From Verrucomicrobiota bacterium (GTDB taxonomy: Bacteria; Verrucomicrobiota; Verrucomicrobiia; Chthoniobacterales; UBA10450), in assembly GCA_003217965.1 (NCBI GenBank), contig QHNB01000226.1:1-14062 (forward strand): a stretch of 14,062 bases of DNA, written 5' to 3'. The notes under the pieces are model-generated. The model worked only from the letters and a program-made list of their open reading frames with translations. It did not search any database and was not told where the DNA came from. The translations under genes and the position numbers were made by a program. Shown in pieces: positions 1-5,354 of this stretch (the first letter of the stretch is position 1; each line of letters starts with the position of its first letter).

Positions 1-695
1 TCCTCTTCCAATTGTTGCGCTACCGTCAGCGCCAGCGGAACCGTTTGGGCATAACAAATGACTGTCACGTCCGAGCCCACGCGTTTGATTTCGGCTTGGC
101 CGAGTGGGATAAGCAATTCTATTTCCGCCGGCTCGATCATTCCTTTCGAGCTGTAGAGCAGCTCCGATTCGAGAACCAGTACCGGATTATTATCGCGCAC
201 GGCTGTTTTCAAAAGTCCCTTCGCATCCCGCGGGGTGGCGGGGGCGCATACCTTCAAACCGGGGACGTTGGCATACAGGCATTCAGTTGCATGCGAATGG
301 GTGGCACCAAGTTGATGAGCAGGCCCATTCGGTCCTCGAAACGTGATCGGGATATTGAACTGGCCGCCGGACATGGTGAACATGTTCGGGGCGTTGTTGA
401 CCACCTGATCGAATGCCACGAACGAAAAACTGAAGGTCATGAATTCGATGATCGGCCGAAGTCCGACCATGGCGGCGCCCACCCCCAAGCCAGCAAAACC
501 GTTCTCACTAATCGGGGTATCGATGATTCGCTTCGGGCCGAAGCGCTCGAGCAGACCCTGGGAAACTTTGTAAGCGCCGTTGTATTCCGCGACCTCCTCG
601 CCCATGAGGAACACATTGGGATCGCGCTCGAGTTCCTCGGCCAACGCTTCGTTCAGCGCCTGGCGATAGGTTATTTCGCGCATTTCGCTGGTCAT
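1..695 (-). CDS. pdhB: Pyruvate dehydrogenase E1 component, beta subunit (3' end cut off by window edge)
   Basis: With the alpha subunit this forms the thiamine-diphosphate E1 enzyme that decarboxylates pyruvate and passes the acetyl group to the E2 lipoyl domain, in the cytoplasm. I translated the minus strand from the ATG at 695-693; 231 codons are visible and the frame stays open to the edge, so roughly the last 90-100 residues of a usual 325-residue protein are missing. The N-terminal half is typical: RQALNEAL near residue 11, MGEEVAEYNGAYKVSQGL at 31-48, DTPISENGFAGLGVGAAM at 59-76 with the conserved Glu64, EFMTFSF at 84-90, FRGPNG at 119-124 and a histidine-containing THSH at 132-135. 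The start overlaps the pdhA stop as ATGA, implying translational coupling. The family also contains 2-oxoisovalerate and acetoin dehydrogenase beta subunits; the close match to PDH-type motifs favours pyruvate. Confidence 0.93.
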   Translation of the reverse strand, partial: MTSEMREITYRQALNEALAEELERDPNVFLMGEEVAEYNGAYKVSQGLLERFGPKRIIDTPISENGFAGLGVGAAMVGLRPIIEFMTFSFSFVAFDQVVNNAPNMFTMSGGQFNIPITFRGPNGPAHQLGATHSHATECLYANVPGLKVCAPATPRDAKGLLKTAVRDNNPVLVLESELLYSSKGMIEPAEIELLIPLGQAEIKRVGSDVTVICYAQTVPLALTVAQQLEE

Positions 696-1657
696 GGCGC
701 GTAGCTATAACGGTAGAGCTTCTCCAGCGGCGGCTCCGGACTCTCCTCGGCAAATTTCACGCTGGCGAGCGCGGTTTCCTTGGCCCGTTTGTCGAGCTCG
801 TCGAACTTTTCGTTTGTTAATTTTCCCTCGCGGGTGAGCTGAGCTCGCAACCGCGTGATTGGGTCGTCCAAACGATACTTTTCCAGCTGTTCCTTGGTGC
901 GATAACTGGCCGGATCGGACATCGAATGTCCGCGATAGCGGTAAGTGCGCGCTTCGATAAACGCTGGATGCGGATCCTTTCTGATCGAGACAACCGTTTC
1001 GGCGATCTTGTCGCGCACCTCCCGAAAGTTCATGCCATCGGCCACTGTCGCGGGAATGTCGTAGCCTTCGGCGCGATCAATAATCTCCTTGAGGGAAGTG
1101 GATCGTTCCACGGATGTGCCCATGGCGAAGAGGTTGTTTTCGCAGATGAAAATGATCGGCAATTTGTAGAGCGCGGCGAGATTCAAGGCTTCGTGAAAGG
1201 CGCCTTGATTGATCGCGCCATCTCCAAAAAAACAAAGCGTCAAGCGATCTTCATTTCGGTACTTGCAGGCGAAAGCCAGTCCGCAGGCGAGCGGGACGTG
1301 CGCGCCGACAATCGCATGGCCGCCATACATATGATGAGCCTTATCAAAAAAATGCATCGATCCTCCCAGACCGCGGGAGCAACCGGTTTCCTTGCCGAAA
1401 AGCTCAGCCATGCAAGCGTTGGCCGGCGTCCCGCGAGCAAGAGCATGGGCGTGATCCCGATATGCGGTAATGAGGTAATCATCGTCACGAATCGCTGCAA
1501 TCGCGCCGGTGACGACAGCCTCCTGTCCAATATAGAGATGACAGAAGCCTCCGATTTTCTGGGCTTGATACTGCTGACTCGCGCGTTCCTCAAAACGCCG
1601 AATGAGCAGCATCAGCCAGAGCATCTCGACTTCGTCGCGCTGCTCCGCCGGCGGCAT
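692..1657 (-). CDS. pdhA: Pyruvate dehydrogenase E1 component, alpha subunit
   Basis: Alpha subunit of the heterotetrameric E1 that binds thiamine diphosphate and magnesium and decarboxylates pyruvate. The 321 residues match the usual length for the bacterial alpha chain. The ThDP-binding motif is intact: GDGAINQG begins at residue 145 and ends at the ENN of 173-175. GGSMHFFD (98-105) and the active-site loop RYRGHSMSDPASYRT (240-254) are also present, the latter being the region that carries regulatory serines in eukaryotic homologues. The ATG at 1657 lies 5 bases after the stop of the upstream membrane protein, and its stop overlaps the pdhB start, so the three are probably one transcript. 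No convincing Shine-Dalgarno sequence precedes it. Acetoin or branched-chain E1 alpha is the main alternative; substrate cannot be fixed from the E1 alone, and the E2/E3 genes are not in view. Confidence 0.94.
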   Translation of the reverse strand: MPPAEQRDEVEMLWLMLLIRRFEERASQQYQAQKIGGFCHLYIGQEAVVTGAIAAIRDDDYLITAYRDHAHALARGTPANACMAELFGKETGCSRGLGGSMHFFDKAHHMYGGHAIVGAHVPLACGLAFACKYRNEDRLTLCFFGDGAINQGAFHEALNLAALYKLPIIFICENNLFAMGTSVERSTSLKEIIDRAEGYDIPATVADGMNFREVRDKIAETVVSIRKDPHPAFIEARTYRYRGHSMSDPASYRTKEQLEKYRLDDPITRLRAQLTREGKLTNEKFDELDKRAKETALASVKFAEESPEPPLEKLYRYSYAP

Positions 1658-1662
1658 GGCGG

Positions 1663-2256
1663 TTACCCAGCGCGTGCTACGGCAAATCGCTCACGCGCGC
1701 GGGCGCGTTCAAAGCTGCGCCCGAGATTGATGCAGAGAACAAACAGAAGCGTAAAGAAAAGATTGCTGGCGACAGAGTTGCGGAAAAACATCCAAGTGGG
1801 AGTGGCGCTGTACTGCGGTAGTCCGAGGGTGAGTGCCTGAATCAAACCGGCAAAGTTTTTCGGATAACCCGGATCGCTCAGCCAGGAAAAGACGTTCGTG
1901 ATCAGATAAAAGACAACTGATGCGATAACCGAAGCCGGCAAAAGCGTTTTGAGCGAAGCGCGCTTTCGCACCATCAGCCCAATGCAACCGACCAAGGCGA
2001 AGGCGAGATAACGCGAAATAATTTGCCCATCAAAAAGAGAGGCGTGGTAGCGCGAATTAAGAATGAGATCGGAAATGAAGAGGGTTCCGAGCGGCACGGA
2101 AAACATGTACCTCGCCGGAAAATAAGCAGCACAGCAAAGGGCAATGGCGGTGCCGGGGGCAAATTCAGATAGCCAGCTTGCGCCGGACTGAATAAAGAAT
2201 CCGGTCGCTATGCGATAGGTGACGGCCAAAAGGACAAGCAGAAAAGCCGGGATCAT
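1663..2256 (-). CDS. Small integral membrane protein, DUF6580-like (possible transporter S-component fold)
   Basis: A 197-residue, strongly hydrophobic protein with about five to six membrane segments (near residues 3-20, 33-47, 52-67, 82-96, 104-124 and 161-178) and a short basic tail rich in Arg at 180-195. The pattern of an Ala-rich helix followed by VPLGTLFISDLIL (54-66), then a YPKNFAGL loop (131-138), resembles what I recall of the DUF6580 family, which looks like ECF-type substrate-binding membrane subunits; this is recognition from memory, not a search. I prefer the ATG at 2256 because the longer reading begins with TTG at 2292 and adds 12 polar residues without a better ribosome site. 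It is immediately upstream of pdhA (5-base gap). Function and substrate are unknown. Confidence 0.72.
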   Translation of the reverse strand: MIPAFLLVLLAVTYRIATGFFIQSGASWLSEFAPGTAIALCCAAYFPARYMFSVPLGTLFISDLILNSRYHASLFDGQIISRYLAFALVGCIGLMVRKRASLKTLLPASVIASVVFYLITNVFSWLSDPGYPKNFAGLIQALTLGLPQYSATPTWMFFRNSVASNLFFTLLFVLCINLGRSFERARARERFAVARAG

Positions 2257-2292
2257 CGGACAGCAAATGTAGCTTTCCTGCGCCAGATGCAA

Positions 2293-2506
2293 CGCTATTT
2301 CGGCAATTCGGGCCTTCCGAGTGGAACGTCAGGAAGAGGATGCTCCTAAGCGACTCTTTTTCAGCATCGGCCGCGGAGCTCCGACAGCTCTCGCGAGCGG
2401 GCGGCCGATCCATCCACTTAAGCAAGTGCGATGGAATGCGCCCCAGAGCGCCTCGAATTGCTGCAGCACGAAACTCTGGATGCGCTGCACATGATGTTCG
2501 GCGCCG
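2293..2506. other. Non-coding gap between rpsT and the pdh cluster
   Basis: A stretch of 214 bases between the rpsT stop and the start of the membrane-protein gene. No reading frame in it looks like a known protein, and no tRNA or recognisable small RNA was found. Its main structure is the inverted repeat at 2366-2409. There is no hairpin followed by a T run on the minus strand, so no ordinary intrinsic terminator for rpsT was found. It presumably holds the leader and promoter for the membrane-protein/pdh cluster, but I could not pick out confident promoter hexamers. Confidence 0.6.
2366..2409. repeat. Inverted repeat, 9-base perfect arms around a self-structured loop
   Basis: ATCGGCCGC at 2366-2374 is mirrored exactly by GCGGCCGAT at 2401-2409. 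The 26-base interior contains a smaller inverted repeat (GAGCT at 2376-2380 with AGCTC at 2386-2390) and the palindromes GGAGCTCC (2375-2382) and CTCGCGAG (2390-2397). On the minus strand, where the genes lie, it is followed by an A-rich rather than T-rich run, so it is not a standard terminator. It could be an RNA stem, a processing signal after rpsT, or a dispersed intergenic repeat. Confidence 0.6.
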
Positions 2507-2752
2507 CTATGTTTTGATCGCGCGGGCCCGCGCGAACCGGGCTTTGCGCCGATTACCGGCATTCCGATGAATAATGCCGCGCTTAGCCGCTTTATCGATG
2601 GCGGAAAGGAGCGCAGTGATATCGGCCGGCTTTGCCCCCGCCGTGCTGGCGCGTTTGCTCAGAGTCCGAATACGCGTGAGAACGCTACGGTTTCTGAGTG
2701 AACGGCGCTCGGTTTGCCGCGCACGTTTGGCGGCTGATTTGGTGTTTGCCAT
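2507..2752 (-). CDS. rpsT: 30S ribosomal protein S20
   Basis: Primary-binding protein of the small ribosomal subunit that contacts 16S rRNA. The 81-residue, very basic, helical protein begins MANTKSAAKRARQTERR and contains the family pattern NRSVLTRIRTL (residues 21-31), a DKAAKRGIIHRNAGNRRKAR segment (53-72) and a basic tail. It is slightly shorter than the common 85-90 residues. It sits 62 bases downstream of the L,D-transpeptidase stop in the same direction; a TTGACA hexamer at 2795-2790 on the minus strand could give it its own promoter, although no good -10 follows at the expected distance. No Shine-Dalgarno motif is visible. Confidence 0.95.
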   Translation of the reverse strand: MANTKSAAKRARQTERRSLRNRSVLTRIRTLSKRASTAGAKPADITALLSAIDKAAKRGIIHRNAGNRRKARFARARAIKT

Positions 2753-2814
2753 AGATCGCGGGCTGGAGGCTCACGGCTCCCGCGGATTTTGTCAACCGAG
2801 CAAAATGCCGACGA

Positions 2815-3561
2815 TCAGGCGCGTCCGTTCTGCTGGAATAACACGGTTGATTTCTTTGTCGGAGCCGCGGGTGCTTTTGGCGGGAGTGGTGTAATCGTCG
2901 CCTTCTCCGCACCAGGCTTGGAAGAATCTGCGGTGAACACGGCATGAGTGGCGGCCGGAACTTGTGTCTGAGCCAGAATTCCCTTTGGCGCAGCGCCCAG
3001 CTTTGGCAATTTATCCGGCGTGATCTGCACGATTGCTCCCAGAGGCAGCTGGGCATAGAGGGAAGCGATGTCGGACGATTTCATCCGGATACAGCCGTAG
3101 CTGGCCGGTTTGCCGATTAATTTCTCCTCGGGCGTTCCATGGATGTAAATACAGCGGTTAAACGCATGAGCGTTTTCCGCTTGTAAACCGCGCAGCCAGA
3201 TAATGCGCGTAATCACCGGATCACGCCCCGGCGCGTTTGGCTGCAAAATCTCTCCTGTAAACCGCCGATTGTGGAAGACGGCGCCAGTCGGAGCATGGTC
3301 GCCGATTTTTTGCGCCACCTGGAGCAAACCGGTCGGTGTCGCCATTGAGCCCCAATTATCGCCAAGACCGAATTTCGACGTCGACACCGGATAAGTAGCA
3401 GCTCGCCCGCCACTGGCTACGACCATGAGTTTTTGATCCCGCACGCTTACGATCACATTGGGCTGCGCCAGGGTGGGAGAAGCTGCGCTTTGCGCAGAAA
3501 GGTCGTGCATCGACAGCACAAAAAATAGCGCGACGGTCATCAGGGAGAGACGGTGAAACAT
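2815..3561 (-). CDS. Periplasmic L,D-transpeptidase (YkuD domain)
   Basis: Probable cell-wall enzyme forming 3-3 peptide cross-links in peptidoglycan or attaching proteins to it, using a catalytic cysteine. The N-terminus is a signal peptide (basic MFHR, hydrophobic core at about 6-18, likely cleavage near residues 23-26). The YkuD domain spans about 34-181 and has the full signature: His141 in YIHGT and SYGCIRM at 154-160 with catalytic Cys157 and Arg159. Residues 183-248 are an unusual Pro/Ala/Lys/Thr-rich tail with no recognisable domain, possibly a flexible wall-associated linker. The ATG is 4 bases after the stop of the glycosyltransferase gene, so the two are almost certainly co-transcribed. 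Whether it makes 3-3 links, anchors lipoproteins or does something else cannot be told. Confidence 0.9.
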   Translation of the reverse strand: MFHRLSLMTVALFFVLSMHDLSAQSAASPTLAQPNVIVSVRDQKLMVVASGGRAATYPVSTSKFGLGDNWGSMATPTGLLQVAQKIGDHAPTGAVFHNRRFTGEILQPNAPGRDPVITRIIWLRGLQAENAHAFNRCIYIHGTPEEKLIGKPASYGCIRMKSSDIASLYAQLPLGAIVQITPDKLPKLGAAPKGILAQTQVPAATHAVFTADSSKPGAEKATITPLPPKAPAAPTKKSTVLFQQNGRA

Positions 3562-3565
3562 GATG

Positions 3566-5059
3566 CTAAGCGGGTAATGCTTGGGGTGCGCGATTGTTAG
3601 TCCAGTTCAGTTTCGGGAGCCATTGTACAACGGAACAAAAAGAAACGTAAAGAAAACCGAATTGAAACATGAGCAGGAATGGTACCGACAAGAACTGCCG
3701 GTGCGCCAGCGCAAACCATACGAAATAAGTGAAATAGATGGCAAAGGAAAACTCCGCAATCGGCAATAAAGATTTGAGCGGCATATAGCGGCAATTCCGC
3801 CAGGGCTGAGCTTTGCGTTCGATCCCGTATTTCGGCGTCCGTGCAAAATCAGACCTATGATTAAACATGGCTTCGAGGACAGCGCGGGCGTTGTTGAAAG
3901 AAAGCCCAATCCCCAGCGCGAGCAGACAAGGCAGAAGCAAAATCTCGCGCATCCACGTGCGCGGATGGAGTTCGCGTTGCGCGCAAATGTAAAAGACGGC
4001 GACTGAGACCGAGGCGGTAAGGAAAATGGGGACGTCGATCAAGATGGTTCGGAGCCAGCCTGATTGCGGTCCGCCTGCCGAAGGATGCAACAACACGCAG
4101 AGAGATGCGAGCAGCAGGTAAGCGAAATTGGAAACCAGATGGCCGGTCGCCTCCAGTTTGATCGCTATCGGCAATTCACTTCGCCAAATCTTGGGCAGGA
4201 GTTTTTTGCAGGTTTGGATTGAGCCTTTGGTCCAGCGGTGCTGCTGCGATTTGAAGCCGTTCATATCGACCGGTAATTCTGCCGGGGTCACGACCTCGGG
4301 TAGGAAGACAAATTTCCAGCCGGCAAGTTGGGCGCGATAGCTCAGATCGAGATCCTCGGTCAGAGTGTCATGCTGCCATCCTCCGGATTCTTCGATACAT
4401 GATTTGCGCCAAAGGCCGGCGGTACCGTTGAAATTAAAGAAACGCCCGCTGCGGCTGCGCGCGGTTTGTTCGAGAAGGAGGTGTCCATCCAGGAACATCG
4501 CCTGCACGCGAGTCAACAATGAGTAGCCGCGATTGAGATGGCCCCAGCGCGTTTGGATCATGCCAACCTTGGGGTCGGTGAAAAAATCGATGGTATGCCG
4601 AAGCAAATGCGGAGGCGGCACGAAATCAGCGTCGAGAATGCAAATGAATTCTCCGCGTGCGGTGGCCAGTCCGTGCTCGAGCGCTCCTGCTTTGAAACCG
4701 ATGCGATTTACCCGGTGGATCAACTCGACATCAAAACCGCGCTGGCGAAGTTTCGCGGCACAAGCTGCGGTGATTTCGCGGGTTTCATCAGTCGAATCAT
4801 CCAAGACTTGGATTTGCAAACTCTCCCTTGGATAATCAAGTTCACTGACCGATCGCAATAACCGCTCCGCCACATAAACTTCATTAAAGATGGGCAGTTG
4901 TACCGTAACAGGTGGTAACTCTTTAAATCGGCCCGCCGGAACCGGCGCGCGTTTTCGGTTCTTAAGAAAAAGATAGATGATGAAATAGCGGTGCACGCCG
5001 TAGGCGGAAAGACCTACCAGCACGCTGAGATAACAGATTGTCCAGATGGTTTGGCCCAT
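3566..5059 (-). CDS. Membrane glycosyltransferase family 2, cellulose-synthase/CslA-like
   Basis: Processive-type inverting glycosyltransferase of 497 residues that probably polymerises a beta-linked polysaccharide from a nucleotide sugar at the inner membrane. One N-terminal membrane helix (about 6-32) precedes the cytoplasmic GT2 domain (about 50-290), with DDSTDE at 87-92, DAD at 143-145, TEDLD at 234-238 and QQHRWTKG at 272-279, the complete D, DxD, TED, QxxRW set. Further membrane helices follow at about 303-325, 338-360, 371-388, 433-451 and 456-480. The short form without PilZ resembles plant CslA mannan synthases and bacterial exopolysaccharide synthases; the sugar cannot be deduced. 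The ATG at 5059 is preceded by a perfect AAGGAGG, but only one base away. Its pairing with an L,D-transpeptidase suggests an envelope role. Confidence 0.9.
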   Translation of the reverse strand: MGQTIWTICYLSVLVGLSAYGVHRYFIIYLFLKNRKRAPVPAGRFKELPPVTVQLPIFNEVYVAERLLRSVSELDYPRESLQIQVLDDSTDETREITAACAAKLRQRGFDVELIHRVNRIGFKAGALEHGLATARGEFICILDADFVPPPHLLRHTIDFFTDPKVGMIQTRWGHLNRGYSLLTRVQAMFLDGHLLLEQTARSRSGRFFNFNGTAGLWRKSCIEESGGWQHDTLTEDLDLSYRAQLAGWKFVFLPEVVTPAELPVDMNGFKSQQHRWTKGSIQTCKKLLPKIWRSELPIAIKLEATGHLVSNFAYLLLASLCVLLHPSAGGPQSGWLRTILIDVPIFLTASVSVAVFYICAQRELHPRTWMREILLLPCLLALGIGLSFNNARAVLEAMFNHRSDFARTPKYGIERKAQPWRNCRYMPLKSLLPIAEFSFAIYFTYFVWFALAHRQFLSVPFLLMFQFGFLYVSFCSVVQWLPKLNWTNNRAPQALPA

Positions 5060-5060
5060 G

Positions 5061-5067
5061 CCTCCTT
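5061..5067 (-). promoter_or_regulatory. Strong but unusually close ribosome binding site of the glycosyltransferase
   Basis: On the minus strand the sequence reads AAGGAGG then C then the ATG. It is the only strong Shine-Dalgarno match at any start in this window, but the one-base gap to the ATG is far shorter than the usual 5-9. No in-frame ATG, GTG or TTG lies at a better distance just downstream (the next GTG is at codon 13). Confidence 0.5.
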
Positions 5068-5114
5068 GAGTTAGGGTTCAACACTCCGTTGCCGATTGCC
5101 GCTGCAAGGGCGAC

Positions 5115-5142
5115 ATGATGCCGCTTCTCCATGTGCCGTCAA
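5115..5142 (-). promoter_or_regulatory. Candidate sigma-70-type promoter for the glycosyltransferase/L,D-transpeptidase unit
   Basis: On the minus strand TTGACG (5142-5137, 5 of 6 to consensus) is followed after 16 bases by CATCAT (5120-5115, 4 of 6). An A/T-rich run directly upstream of the -35 could serve as an UP element. It predicts a leader of roughly 50 bases. This is based on pattern only. Confidence 0.3.
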
Positions 5143-5354
5143 ATCAAAAAAATCACTCATTGCCCTCGACGAAATTGTCGTAAGCTCGGAGCGCTCATCC
5201 CGTTATCGCGCGCCGAAACCGGCGGAATGCTTCGCTCGACAACTACCTAGTGAAAAGGCGACTTGTCCGAATCGGCCGAAGTAATCGCGTCGGCGGCATG
5301 CGCTTGGCTGGTCGGAGAGGCAAGGAAATGTGGTAAGGTAAACCGAAAAGAACG

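Larger units (their letters stand above)
5060..5354. other. Divergent intergenic region between glycosyltransferase and hybrid kinase genes
   Basis: This 295-base region separates two divergently read genes. It contains a candidate minus-strand promoter (5115-5142), an A/T tract at about 5141-5152, and two small inverted repeats: CGAC/GTCG at 5167-5170 and 5177-5180, and CGCCG/CGGCG with an AAAC loop at 5211-5224. No protein-like frame is convincing within it. No clear promoter hexamers could be assigned for the plus-strand kinase gene. Confidence 0.5.

Noticed and set aside
12..704. Long plus-strand open frame of 230 codons
   Set aside because: It lies entirely opposite pdhB, which has clear family motifs; the frame resembles no protein family and reflects codon bias.
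926..1840. Plus-strand open frame of 304 codons
   Set aside because: Opposite pdhA and the membrane-protein gene; no recognisable motifs, so an antisense shadow.
2329..2562. Minus-strand open frames across the gap (also 2165-2425) that might be a broken gene
   Set aside because: Translations show no family pattern and overlap rpsT or the membrane-protein gene in another frame; the inverted repeat better explains this stretch.
5096..5284. Small plus-strand frame of 62 codons in the divergent region
   Set aside because: Low-complexity translation without motifs and no ribosome site; more likely part of the control region.
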